From Palsa-892 sp035556215 (GTDB taxonomy: Bacteria; Pseudomonadota; Alphaproteobacteria; Rhizobiales; Xanthobacteraceae), in contig DATMFI010000003.1 in NCBI GenBank assembly GCA_035556215.1, positions 1 through 46,238 of the forward strand: a DNA stretch of 46,238 nt. The letters run 5' to 3'. The translations under genes were made by a program, and so were the position numbers. The notes under the pieces were generated by a model. That model had not been told where the DNA came from. It did not search any database and was given only the letters and a program-made list of their open reading frames with translations. Of the stretch, positions 1 through 7,868 are shown piece by piece (the stretch's first letter is position 1; every line of letters begins with the position of its first letter).

Positions 1-141
1 ACCGGCGTCCGTGGCGAAGAGCCATCTTCGCCGGGAACACGCAGCTTGGGCCGCGATGCAAAGGCTGCGAACCTCTGCAAAGCCACCGTTCCTCTCCCGC
101 ATCTCAAGACGCCTCCGGAGACGCCCCTCGTGGGAAAAGAC
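1..141 (-). ncRNA. Candidate structured RNA, cut by the left edge (6S-like or an mRNA leader)
   Basis: The minus-strand transcript expected from the promoter at 148-176 has strong local structure. One hairpin has a perfect 8-bp stem, GGCGAAGA/TCTTCGCC with a 4-nt loop (13-32). A second has a 7-bp stem, GCAGAGG/CCTTTGC, around the loop TTCGCAG. A CTCCGGAG palindrome lies near the 5' end. The second loop resembles a tRNA T-loop, but the stem is too long and no acceptor or anticodon arm can be built. A 6S RNA is possible because that RNA is short, stable and strongly expressed, but I cannot assign the family. A leader of a gene further left is the alternative. Confidence 0.3.
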
Positions 142-147
142 AGGATG

Positions 148-176
148 AATATAATCCTATAATATGAAAATGTCAA
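148..176 (-). promoter_or_regulatory. Strong sigma70-type promoter reading toward the left edge
   Basis: On the minus strand a perfect -35 hexamer TTGACA (176-171) is followed after 17 nt by TATATT (153-148). This is one of the best matches to the housekeeping consensus in the window. The predicted start of transcription is near 141. The region is AT-rich in an otherwise GC-rich sequence. No start codon with a convincing ribosome binding site follows, so it probably drives a structured RNA or a gene beyond the edge. Confidence 0.65.
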
Positions 177-314
177 GGGGCAATCCGCCCCCCGCCCCGC
201 GATAGACAGGCGGACAATTCCCGCGCAAAATCAAAAGCCGTGCCGCGCACGATATTGCGCGCTTCAAAAATTGCTTCGAGTCGATCCCCAACCGCCAAGG
301 AATAGCCAGCCGCC
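177..314. other. Upstream region of the bestrophin-like gene, no clear feature
   Basis: This non-coding stretch separates the divergent minus-strand promoter from the bestrophin-like gene. I see no convincing -35/-10 pair on the plus strand. An AAGGA at about 298-302 may be the ribosome binding site for the ATG at 315, though at about 12 nt its spacing is long. Confidence 0.4.
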
Positions 315-1322
315 ATGCATGTCGGAAAATCCTTTCGTCTCTCCGAGTTCATTTTCTGGTCGCGGCGGATCATCTATCTTCTGATCGCCATCAGCCTCGT
401 GCCGGTCGTTCTCTACGATCTCGCCGGGCAGAAATGGATTGCCGTTCCCTGGACGGTGGCCGGGCTGTTCGGCACGGCGACGGCGTTCATCGTCGCCTTC
501 AAGAACACCCAGACCTACAACCGCACCGTCGAGGCGCAGCAGATCTGGGCCGCGATCCTCACCAGCAGCCGGAACTGGGGGCTGATGGCGCGCGATTTTG
601 CCAAGAGCAGGGAAACAACGCGCGATCTCGTCTATCGCCACTTCGCCTGGCTCACGGCGCTGCGCTATGAGCTGCGCGAGCCGCGCCCGTGGGAATCGAC
701 GACAATACGCGCCAATGCCGAATACAGGGCGCTGTTTCGCGTCCCCGAAAAGGAAACGCCGCTCGCGAGCGAGCTAAAGAAATATCTTGCCGACGGCGAA
801 GCGCAGCCGCTGCTTGCCGGCGAGCACCGGCCGACATCGCTGCTCGCGCGGCAGAGCAAGGCGATCAAGGATTTCGTTGCGCGCGACGAAATTCCCGCCA
901 ACTGCTTCATGGAATTCGAGAAGGTCATCAAGGAATTTTTCGACCATCAGGGCAAATGCGAGCGCATCAAGAACTTCCCTTACCCGCGGCAATACGCGGT
1001 GGTCAGCCGGTTCTTCGTCGGCTTCTTCTGCCTGCTGTTGCCATTCGGCATGCTCAAGGAATTCGACGCCCTCAATGCGGTCGCGCCGGCGGTGCTGAAA
1101 GGCCACATGGTCTGGTTCGTCATCCCGTTCAGCGTCGCGGTTTCGTGGATGTACGCTTCGCTCGAACAGGTCGGCCAGAGCACCGAAAACCCGTTCGAGG
1201 GCAACGCCAACGACGTGCCGATTTCGCAGATCAGCCGGAAGATCGAAGTGGAACTGATGCAGATGATCGGCGAGCCCAATTCGCCTGCCCTTTTGCAGCC
1301 GCAAAACAACATTCTGGTCTAG
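315..1322 (+). CDS. Bestrophin-like membrane channel protein
   Basis: The 335-residue protein matches the bacterial bestrophin family (UPF0187/YneE type), which are inner-membrane anion or cation channels. A first hydrophobic hairpin lies at about residues 17-62, with IPW-like 'VPWTVAGLFGTATAFIVAFKN' region features. The family pattern FKNTQTYNR-x-EAQQIW then reads like the usual FRNNxxYxRwwEaRxxWG. Two more hydrophobic segments lie at about 225-250 and 263-285, and the family's helices at the ends of the central domain fit this arrangement. Length is usual for the family. The ATG at 315 is the first start in frame. The neighbours do not suggest a pathway. The family call is fairly secure; ion selectivity is unknown. 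Confidence 0.75.
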   Translation: MHVGKSFRLSEFIFWSRRIIYLLIAISLVPVVLYDLAGQKWIAVPWTVAGLFGTATAFIVAFKNTQTYNRTVEAQQIWAAILTSSRNWGLMARDFAKSRETTRDLVYRHFAWLTALRYELREPRPWESTTIRANAEYRALFRVPEKETPLASELKKYLADGEAQPLLAGEHRPTSLLARQSKAIKDFVARDEIPANCFMEFEKVIKEFFDHQGKCERIKNFPYPRQYAVVSRFFVGFFCLLLPFGMLKEFDALNAVAPAVLKGHMVWFVIPFSVAVSWMYASLEQVGQSTENPFEGNANDVPISQISRKIEVELMQMIGEPNSPALLQPQNNILV

Positions 1323-1388
1323 GTTTCAGGGCGCGCCACGGCGGCGTCAGCTTGCCGCACCGCAGCGCGAATGCTATTTCGGCGCGCC

Positions 1389-3194
1389 ATGACGACCGCG
1401 CCCATTCCGAACATCCGCAACTTCTCGATTGTCGCTCACATCGACCACGGGAAGTCGACGCTCGCCGACCGCATCATCCAGCTCACCGGGGGGCTCGAGC
1501 AGCGCGAGATGAAGGAACAGGTGCTCGATTCGATGGACATCGAGCGCGAGCGCGGCATCACCATCAAGGCGCAGACCGTCCGCCTCAAATACAAGGCCAG
1601 GGACGGCAAGGATTACGTGCTGAACCTGATCGACACGCCGGGCCATGTCGATTTCGCCTATGAAGTGAACCGCTCACTCGCCGCCTGCGAGGGCTCGCTG
1701 CTGGTGGTGGACGCTTCGCAAGGCGTCGAGGCGCAGACGCTCGCCAATGTCTATCAGGCGCTCGACAACAATCATGAGATCGTTCCCGTTCTGAACAAGG
1801 TCGATCTGCCGGCCGCCGAACCGGAGAAGATCAAGCAGCAGATCGAGGATGTGATCGGCCTCGATGCTTCCGAAGCGATTCTGATTTCGGCGAAGACGGG
1901 CCTTGGCATTCCCGATGTGCTGGAGGCCATCGTCACGAAATTGCCGCCGCCCAAGGGCGACCGCGAGGCGCAGCTCAAGGCGCTTTTGATCGACAGCTGG
2001 TACGACGCCTATCTTGGCGTCGTCGTGCTCTATCGCGTCGTCGATGGCGTGCTGAAAAAAGGCCAGCGCATCCGCATGATGGGCACCAAGGCGGCGTATG
2101 ACGTCGATCGCGTCGGCGTGTTCACGCCCAAGCGCGTCGAGATGAACGAGATCGGCCCGGGCGAAATCGGCTTTCTCACCGCCGCGATCAAGGAGGTCGC
2201 CGACACGCGCGTCGGCGATACGATCACCGACGACAGGAAGCCCGTCGCGGAGCCGCTCTCCGGTTTCCGGCCCGCTATTCCGGTGGTGTTCTGCGGTCTG
2301 TTCCCGATTGATGCCAACGACTTCGAAACGCTGCGCGCGGCGATGGGCAAGCTGCGCCTCAACGATGCAAGCTTCTCGTTCGAGATGGAGACTTCCGCCG
2401 CGCTCGGTTTCGGTTTCCGCTGCGGCTTTCTCGGATTGCTGCACCTCGAGATCATTCAGGAGCGCCTGGAGCGCGAGTTCAATCTTAATCTCATCGCGAC
2501 CGCGCCGTCCGTCATCTATAAAATGAAGCTGACCAACGGCGAGGAGATCGAGATTCACAACCCGGTCGACATGCCGGAAGTGACGCGCATCGCCGAGATT
2601 CAGGAGCCGTGGATCGAAGCGACGATTCTGACGCCCGACGAATATCTCGGCTCGGTCTTGAAGCTCTGCCAGGACCGCCGCGGCGTGCAGAAGGAACTCA
2701 CCTATGTCGGCGCGCGGGCGATGGTGAAGTACGAATTGCCGCTCAACGAAGTGGTGTTCGATTTCTACGACCGGCTGAAATCGGTCTCGAAGGGCTATGC
2801 CTCGTTCGACTATCAGCTCAGCGAATTCCGCGTCGCCGACCTCGTGAAGATGCAGATTCTGGTGAACGCCGAGCCGGTCGATGCGCTGGCGATGCTCGTC
2901 CACCGCACCCGCGCCGAAGGCCGCGGCCGCGCCATGGTCGAAAAGCTGAAAGAGCTGATCCCGCCGCACATGTTCCAGGTGCCGATTCAGGCCGCCATCG
3001 GCGGCAAGATCATCGCCCGCGAGACGGTGCGGGCGCTCAGGAAGGATGTGACGGCAAAGTGCTATGGCGGCGACGCCACGCGCAAGCGCAAACTGCTCGA
3101 GAAGCAGAAGGAAGGCAAAAAGAAAATGCGCGAATTCGGCAAGGTCGAAATTCCGCAGGAAGCCTTCATCGCCGCGTTGAAAGTGGACAGCTAA
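1389..3194 (+). CDS. lepA: Elongation factor 4 (LepA), ribosome-associated GTPase
   Basis: This is a translational GTPase that acts on the ribosome and can back-translocate it. From the ATG at 1389 it has 601 residues, the usual LepA length. The GTPase motifs are all present: AHIDHGKST at 16-24, RGITIK as switch I, DTPGH at 82-86 and NKVD at 136-139. The C-terminal LepA-specific region ends with the lysine-rich KRKLLEKQKEGKKKM segment. An in-frame ATG at 1371 would add six residues, but the start MTTAPIPNIRNFSI at 1389 matches the conserved family N-terminus. It is not obviously in an operon with either neighbour. Confidence 0.97.
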   Translation: MTTAPIPNIRNFSIVAHIDHGKSTLADRIIQLTGGLEQREMKEQVLDSMDIERERGITIKAQTVRLKYKARDGKDYVLNLIDTPGHVDFAYEVNRSLAACEGSLLVVDASQGVEAQTLANVYQALDNNHEIVPVLNKVDLPAAEPEKIKQQIEDVIGLDASEAILISAKTGLGIPDVLEAIVTKLPPPKGDREAQLKALLIDSWYDAYLGVVVLYRVVDGVLKKGQRIRMMGTKAAYDVDRVGVFTPKRVEMNEIGPGEIGFLTAAIKEVADTRVGDTITDDRKPVAEPLSGFRPAIPVVFCGLFPIDANDFETLRAAMGKLRLNDASFSFEMETSAALGFGFRCGFLGLLHLEIIQERLEREFNLNLIATAPSVIYKMKLTNGEEIEIHNPVDMPEVTRIAEIQEPWIEATILTPDEYLGSVLKLCQDRRGVQKELTYVGARAMVKYELPLNEVVFDFYDRLKSVSKGYASFDYQLSEFRVADLVKMQILVNAEPVDALAMLVHRTRAEGRGRAMVEKLKELIPPHMFQVPIQAAIGGKIIARETVRALRKDVTAKCYGGDATRKRKLLEKQKEGKKKMREFGKVEIPQEAFIAALKVDS

Positions 3195-3227
3195 GCGCCT
3201 TCACCTTGCACCGCACCCAGTGCTAGC

Positions 3228-3251
3228 GTTCCCGCCATAACAAGAGGGAAC
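3228..3251 (+). promoter_or_regulatory. Hairpin that would cover the ribosome binding site of the next gene
   Basis: GTTCCC (3228-3233) can pair with GGGAAC (3246-3251). The right arm overlaps the AGAGGGAA ribosome binding site that precedes the ATG at 3257. If the hairpin forms, translation of the binding protein would be reduced. The stem is only 6 bp with a 12-nt loop, so the effect is uncertain. Confidence 0.3.
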
Positions 3252-3256
3252 GCCAT

Positions 3257-4234
3257 ATGGATCGCCGGGATTTTCTGAAGGGGGCCGCCGCGCTCCCGCT
3301 CGTCTTGCATGCTTCCAACAGCTTTGCCGCCGGATATCCGGAGCGCAACGTCGACATGATCGTGCCCTTCCCGCCCGGCGGGCAGGCCGACCTTGCGGCG
3401 CGCCCCATCGCGCAGAAGCTGCAGGAGCTTTTGGGCAAATCCTTCGTCGTCGATAACCGCGGCGGCGCCGGCGGCGCCATCGGCAACGCCTTTGCCGCGA
3501 AGGCCGCGCCCGACGGCTACACGCTTTTGATGACGCTCTCCTCGCTCGCGGTGTTGCCGGAAGCCGACCGCATCCTCGGCCGCCCGGCGCAGTATGAAAC
3601 GTCGCAGCTCGTGCCGGTGGCGCGCGTTCTCGCCGACCCGACGCTGTTGGGCGTGCATGCGAAAGCGCCGTGGAAAAATATTCAGGAGCTGGTCGAGGAT
3701 GCGAAGTCGCGGCCGGGGCAAATCCCTTACGGCTCGTCGGGCTCCTACGGCACGCTGCATGTTTCGATGGCGATGTTCGAATCCGCCGCCAACATGAAGA
3801 TGCTGCATGTGCCCTACAAGGGCGCGGGCCCGGCGGTGACGGATTTGCTGAGCGGGCAGATCCTCGCGCTCGCATCGGCGCCGGGCGTGCTGAAGCCGCA
3901 TGTCGACTCGGGCGCCGTGCGCGTGCTTGCCAATTTCGGCGCGAAGCGCGTGGATAGTTTCCCGAACCTGCCGACCTTCCAGGAGCTCGGCTACAAGGAT
4001 GTCGAGTTCTACATCTGGGCCGGGCTGTTCGCGCCGGCCAAAACGCCGGAGCCGGTCATCAAGACGCTGCGCGAGGCGATGAAGAAAGCGATGGCCGACC
4101 CGCAGACGACGAAAGTGTACGAGACGGCCGGCAGCCCGCCCGCCTATCTCGATCAGCCGGAGTTCAAGAAATTCGTCGATGAGGACAGCGCGCGGCTGAT
4201 CGCGGCGGTGAAGAAGATCGGCAAAGTGGAATAG
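3257..4234 (+). CDS. Tripartite tricarboxylate transporter binding protein (TctC/Bug family), orphan
   Basis: The 325-residue protein belongs to the Bug/TctC family of periplasmic solute receptors, which bind small carboxylates. The N-terminus MDRRDFLKGAAALPLVL contains the twin-arginine pattern RRDFLK, followed by a hydrophobic stretch and an AAG-type cleavage site near residue 25, so Tat export is likely. Family hallmarks are VPFPPGGQAD near residue 38, VVDNRGGAGG near 65 and PDGYTLLM near 85. No tctA or tctB gene lies next to it, which is common for this greatly expanded family. A good AGAGGGAA ribosome binding site supports the ATG. The ligand cannot be inferred. Confidence 0.88.
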   Translation: MDRRDFLKGAAALPLVLHASNSFAAGYPERNVDMIVPFPPGGQADLAARPIAQKLQELLGKSFVVDNRGGAGGAIGNAFAAKAAPDGYTLLMTLSSLAVLPEADRILGRPAQYETSQLVPVARVLADPTLLGVHAKAPWKNIQELVEDAKSRPGQIPYGSSGSYGTLHVSMAMFESAANMKMLHVPYKGAGPAVTDLLSGQILALASAPGVLKPHVDSGAVRVLANFGAKRVDSFPNLPTFQELGYKDVEFYIWAGLFAPAKTPEPVIKTLREAMKKAMADPQTTKVYETAGSPPAYLDQPEFKKFVDEDSARLIAAVKKIGKVE

Positions 4235-4243
4235 TTTCTTCGT

Positions 4244-4268
4244 CATGCGCGCAACAAGTGCGGGCATG
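4244..4268. repeat. Intergenic palindrome, CATGC-type
   Basis: Arms of 10 bp with one mismatch (4244-4253 and 4259-4268) flank the loop ACAAG, just after the stop of the binding-protein gene. The element resembles the palindromes after 36106 and 44145 in its CAT(G)-GC-rich arm layout and may act as a transcript end or an mRNA-stabilising structure. There is no T-run after it. Confidence 0.5.
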
Positions 4269-4345
4269 TTGGGGCCGGGAAGCCGGATCGGCGCAAGCGC
4301 GCGGGAAAATGTGCGGCGGTTAAGCCCGTTTCATCAGGGAACGGC

Positions 4346-5263
4346 ATGCTTTACCTTATCGCCATGCGGTTTCGAATCGCGCTCACTCTCACGCTGCTGA
4401 TCGCAGGCCCGGCGCTCGCGCAGAACGCGCCGCAGCCCGTGGCGCCGCCGCCGCTCGATCTCAAGGCGCCGGCCAAGCAGCTGTTCGGCAGCAAGGCCGA
4501 GCCCGCGCCGCTCGCGGCGCGCTCGATCGGTTTTTATGCCCATGGTTGCCTTGCCGGCGCGGTCGCGCTGCCGATCAACGGCAAGACGTGGCAGGTGATG
4601 CGGCTCTCCAGGAACCGCAACTGGGGGCACCCGGATCTCATCCATTTTCTCGAGCGCTTCTCGAGCAAGCTGCCGCATGTCGCGGGCTGGCCCGGCATCA
4701 TGGTCGGCGATCTCTCGCAGCCGCGCGGCGGGCCGATGCTGACGGGTCACGCCTCGCATCAGATCGGCCTCGACGCCGACATCTGGCTGACGCCGATGCC
4801 GACGCGCACATTATCCCGCGAGGAGCGCGAGAAGATTTCGCCCCTGATGATGGTGCGCGCCGACCGCAAGGACATCGACCCGGCCAACTGGTCGCCCTCG
4901 CATCTCAAGGTCATTCGCGCGGCGGCGGAAGACCCGGTCGTCGAGCGCATTTTCGTCAACGCTGCGATCAAGAAGGCGCTGTGCCGCGAAGCGGGCAACG
5001 ATCGCGCATGGCTGCATAAAGTGCGGCCCTACTGGGGCCACGACTATCACATGCATATTCGCATCCGTTGCCCGGCGGGCAGCACGGACTGCGAAAAGCA
5101 GCCGCCGGCCGGGGCCGGCGACGGCTGCGGGCACGAGCTTGATTGGTGGTTCACGCCGGGGCGGCTGCATCCGGTGCCGCCGCTCATCCCGCCGAAGCCG
5201 AAACCGCCGCTCCTGATGAAAGACCTGCCGGCGGCCTGCAAGCAGGTGCTGCTCGCGCCCTGA
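4346..5263 (+). CDS. mepA: Penicillin-insensitive murein endopeptidase (MepA family)
   Basis: This is a periplasmic LAS-family zinc endopeptidase that cuts peptide cross-links in peptidoglycan. The N-terminus has a signal peptide ending near ALAQ (residue 26), followed by a proline-rich linker. The zinc and catalytic residues are visible: H135, H138 and D145 in TGHASHQIGLDADIW, and H232, H235 and H237 in WGHDYHMHIRI. They align with H110, H113, D120, H206, H209 and H211 of the E. coli enzyme. The proline-rich C-terminal tail is also typical. The ATG at 4346 follows AGGGA at short spacing; an ATG at 4364 is possible and would still leave a signal peptide. It converges with the GMC gene across 14 nt. 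Confidence 0.93.
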   Translation: MLYLIAMRFRIALTLTLLIAGPALAQNAPQPVAPPPLDLKAPAKQLFGSKAEPAPLAARSIGFYAHGCLAGAVALPINGKTWQVMRLSRNRNWGHPDLIHFLERFSSKLPHVAGWPGIMVGDLSQPRGGPMLTGHASHQIGLDADIWLTPMPTRTLSREEREKISPLMMVRADRKDIDPANWSPSHLKVIRAAAEDPVVERIFVNAAIKKALCREAGNDRAWLHKVRPYWGHDYHMHIRIRCPAGSTDCEKQPPAGAGDGCGHELDWWFTPGRLHPVPPLIPPKPKPPLLMKDLPAACKQVLLAP

Positions 5264-5277
5264 CGCCGCGATCGGCG

Positions 5278-6900
5278 CTAACGCCTCGCATCCTCCAGCA
5301 CCATCGCTGCGCCCTTCTCGGCGATCATGATGGTCGGCGAATTGGTGTTGCCCGAAGTGATCGTCGGCATGATCGAGGCGTCGATGACGCGCAGGCCTTC
5401 GAGCCCGATGAAGCGCAAGCGCTCATCGACGACCGCCATCGGGTCGGACGGCAGGCCCATCTTGGCGGTGCCGACCGGGTGGAAGATCGTCGTGCCGATG
5501 TCGCCCGCGGCGCGCACCAGCGCCGCTTCGTCGTCATCCTTCACCGCCGGTCCCGGCAGAATTTCCTCGGGACGGAATTTCTGCATCTTCGGCGCGCGCA
5601 CGATGTCGCGCGCGACGCGAATGGAATCGGCCGCGACTTTTTTGTCTTCGTCGGTCGAAAGATAGTTCGGCCGGATTTCCGGCGCCTCGCCCGGCTTGTT
5701 GCTTTTCAGCCGAATGGTGCCGCGGCTCGTCGGCTGCAGATTGCATACGCTCATGGTGAAGGCGGGGAATTTGTGCAGCGGGTCGCCGAACTTGTCGAGC
5801 GACAGGGGCTGCACATGAAATTCGAGATTCGCCCGCTCGCGCGATTTATCGGAGCGCGTGAAGATGCCCATTTGCGAGGGCGGCATGGTGAGCGGCCCGG
5901 TACGCAGCAGCGCATATTGCAAACCCATTTTCGCGCGGCCGATCAGCGAGTGATATTGCTCATTCAAGGTGCCGATGCCGTGGACCTTGTAGATCAGGCG
6001 AAGCTGCAAATGATCCTGCAGATTGCCGCCGACGCCCGGCTTGTCGAGCACGATGCCGATGCCTTTCTCCCGCAAATGCGCGGCGGGGCCGACACCGGAA
6101 AGCATCAATAGCTGCGGCGAGCCGATGGCACCGGCGGCGAGGATGACCTCGCGCCTCGCTTTCGCGGTTTTCGTAACGCCGTTCTGGCGATAGCTCACGC
6201 CGGCGGCGCGCTTGCCGTCAAACAGCACGCGCTCGGCCAAGACGTTCATTTCCAGCTTCAGATTCTGCCGGTGCAGCACCGGCTTGAGAAAACCGCGCGC
6301 CGAACTCCAGCGCCGCCCGCGCTTCTGGTTGACGTGAAAGTTGCAGCTTCCCTCGTTGTCGCCGCGATTGAAGTCCTCGATCTTCGGAATGCCGCGCTCC
6401 TCGGCGGCATCGCGCACCGCTTCGAGGATGTCGAACTTGACGCGCGGGCGTTCGACGCGCCACTCGCCGCTCGTCGAATGGTGCTCGCTGTCACCCAGGA
6501 AGTGATTGCTCTGCTTCCTGAAGACCGGCAGCACATCGTCCCAGCCCCAGCCGGAAAGACCGAGCTGGCGCCAGTGGTCGTAGTCGGCGGCCTGGCCGCG
6601 CATATAGACCATGGCGTTGATCGCCGAGCAGCCGCCGATGACCTTGCCGCGCGGATAATGCAGCGAACGGCCGTTCAGCCCCGGCTCGTCCTCGGTGCGG
6701 AACATCCAGTCGGAGCGCGGATTGCCGATGGCGAAGAGATAGCCGACCGGGATATGAAACCAGATCCAGTTGTCCTTGCCGCCGGCTTCGAGCAGGAGCA
6801 CGCGATTGTTCGGATCGGCCGAGAGGCGGTTCGCCAGCACGCAACCGGCCGAACCCGCGCCGACAACGATGTAATCGAAGGTTTCGGAATTTTCGGACAT
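5278..6900 (-). CDS. GMC-family FAD-dependent oxidoreductase (choline/alcohol dehydrogenase-like)
   Basis: The 540-residue protein is a glucose-methanol-choline oxidoreductase that removes hydride from an alcohol onto FAD. The FAD-binding GAGSAG lies at 14-19. The GMC signature region HYPRGKVIGGCSAINAMVY and the second signature with GAIGSPQLLMLSGVGP are present. The catalytic pair is likely H474 in FHPVGTAKMG and N518 in SGNTNSPT. It is related to BetA and to bacterial alkanol dehydrogenases. No betaine-pathway gene is nearby, so the substrate is unknown and a choline-dehydrogenase name would be over-specific. The upstream region (6901-7045) is shared with the divergent BtuF-like gene. Confidence 0.9.
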   Translation of the reverse strand: MSENSETFDYIVVGAGSAGCVLANRLSADPNNRVLLLEAGGKDNWIWFHIPVGYLFAIGNPRSDWMFRTEDEPGLNGRSLHYPRGKVIGGCSAINAMVYMRGQAADYDHWRQLGLSGWGWDDVLPVFRKQSNHFLGDSEHHSTSGEWRVERPRVKFDILEAVRDAAEERGIPKIEDFNRGDNEGSCNFHVNQKRGRRWSSARGFLKPVLHRQNLKLEMNVLAERVLFDGKRAAGVSYRQNGVTKTAKARREVILAAGAIGSPQLLMLSGVGPAAHLREKGIGIVLDKPGVGGNLQDHLQLRLIYKVHGIGTLNEQYHSLIGRAKMGLQYALLRTGPLTMPPSQMGIFTRSDKSRERANLEFHVQPLSLDKFGDPLHKFPAFTMSVCNLQPTSRGTIRLKSNKPGEAPEIRPNYLSTDEDKKVAADSIRVARDIVRAPKMQKFRPEEILPGPAVKDDDEAALVRAAGDIGTTIFHPVGTAKMGLPSDPMAVVDERLRFIGLEGLRVIDASIMPTITSGNTNSPTIMIAEKGAAMVLEDARR

Positions 6901-7045
6901 GACTTCACACTCGCTGCGGCAAGCTTGTCCGATCGGCCGGGCGGCGACAAGCGGGCGCAGGCATAGTAATTTTACCTAGAGTCCTTTTTTGAGTTGTCGC
7001 GTTTTCTTTACGCGAACCGGTACCCACCTCGCCCGAAAACACTCC

Positions 7046-7858
7046 ATGCGAAATTTTCCGCCGCAGCGCATCGTCTGCCTGACCGAAGAAACGGTCGAGA
7101 CACTTTATATATTGGGAGAAGACGCGCGCATCGCCGGCGTCTCCGGCTATGCGGTGCGGCCGCCGCAGGTGCGGCGCGAAAAACCGCGCGTTTCGGCGTT
7201 CATCTCGGCGGATATCGGCAAAATTCTCGCGCTGCGCCCCGATCTCGTGCTGACCTTCTCCGACCTGCAGGCCGAGATCGCCGCCGAACTCGTGCGGCAG
7301 GGCGTCGCCGTGCATGCCTTCAACCAGCGCGATGTCGCGGGCATCTTCGCGATGATCGAAACGCTTGCGGCGCTGGTCGGCGCGGCCGGCAAAGGCGCGC
7401 GGCTTTGCAACGAACTGAGGGCGCGGATTGATGCCGTGAAAGCGCGCCAGCAGCAAGGGCCGCGGCCGCGCGTCTATTTCGAGGAGTGGGACGAGCCGAT
7501 GATTTCCGGCATCGGCTGGGTATCGGAGCTTGTTCAAATCGCCGGCGGCGACGACGTCTTTCCCGAACTCGCGGGCCGCAAATCGGCGAAGGAGCGTTTC
7601 GTCAGCGCCGGGCAAGTGATCGCGGCCAAGCCCGACATCGTGATCGGTTCGTGGTGCGGCAAGAAATTCCGCGCCGACAAATTCGCGGCCCGGCCCGGCT
7701 TCGCCACCCTGCCCGCTGTACAGAACGGTTTTCTGCGCGAAGTGAAATCGGCGATCATCCTGCAGCCGGGCCCGGCGGCGCTCACCGATGGACTGGATGC
7801 GATCGCCGCGATCATCGACGAGTGGCGCGCGGCGCGGAAGATAACAGCAAGCGGGTAA
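7046..7858 (+). CDS. BtuF/FhuD-like substrate-binding-fold protein without signal peptide
   Basis: The 270-residue protein has the fold of the cobalamin/ferric-siderophore binding proteins (COG0614). PPQRIVCLTEETVETLYILG opens the first lobe, GVSGYAVRPP follows, and DLVLTFSDLQAE and a long helix lead to the second lobe with VYFEEWDEPMISGIGWVSELVQIAGG. It lacks an N-terminal signal peptide and has no adjacent ABC permease or ATPase, so it may be cytoplasmic. I chose the ATG at 7046; a TTG at 6989 would add 19 residues that are neither a signal peptide nor conserved. Cobalamin or corrinoid handling is a guess from the family. Confidence 0.75.
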   Translation: MRNFPPQRIVCLTEETVETLYILGEDARIAGVSGYAVRPPQVRREKPRVSAFISADIGKILALRPDLVLTFSDLQAEIAAELVRQGVAVHAFNQRDVAGIFAMIETLAALVGAAGKGARLCNELRARIDAVKARQQQGPRPRVYFEEWDEPMISGIGWVSELVQIAGGDDVFPELAGRKSAKERFVSAGQVIAAKPDIVIGSWCGKKFRADKFAARPGFATLPAVQNGFLREVKSAIILQPGPAALTDGLDAIAAIIDEWRAARKITASG

Positions 7859-7868
7859 TTTAACCCGC
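7851..7868. terminator. Small hairpin spanning both stop codons of convergent genes
   Basis: GCGGGT (7851-7856) and ACCCGC (7863-7868) are inverted repeats around AATTTA. The element contains the stop codon of the BtuF-like gene (7856-7858) and that of matR (7860-7862). It may end transcripts from both sides, although there is no T-run. Confidence 0.35.

Noticed and set aside
1..141. Possible tRNA because of a GGTTCGCAGCC stretch on the minus strand
   Set aside because: The stem is 7 bp, the loop lacks the conserved A of a T-loop, and no acceptor, D or anticodon arm can be paired.
1..163. Plus-strand frame open from the left edge to a TAA at 161-163
   Set aside because: No recognisable motif, and the same bases form strong hairpins downstream of a near-consensus minus-strand promoter, which explains them better.
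1674..2969. Long minus-strand frame opposite lepA
   Set aside because: GC-rich codon-position shadow; arginine-, aspartate- and histidine-rich composition typical of antisense frames, and lepA is certain.
5278..6900. Naming the GMC oxidoreductase betA
   Set aside because: Family motifs fit, but no betB, betI or choline transporter is near, and the family is too broad for a substrate call.
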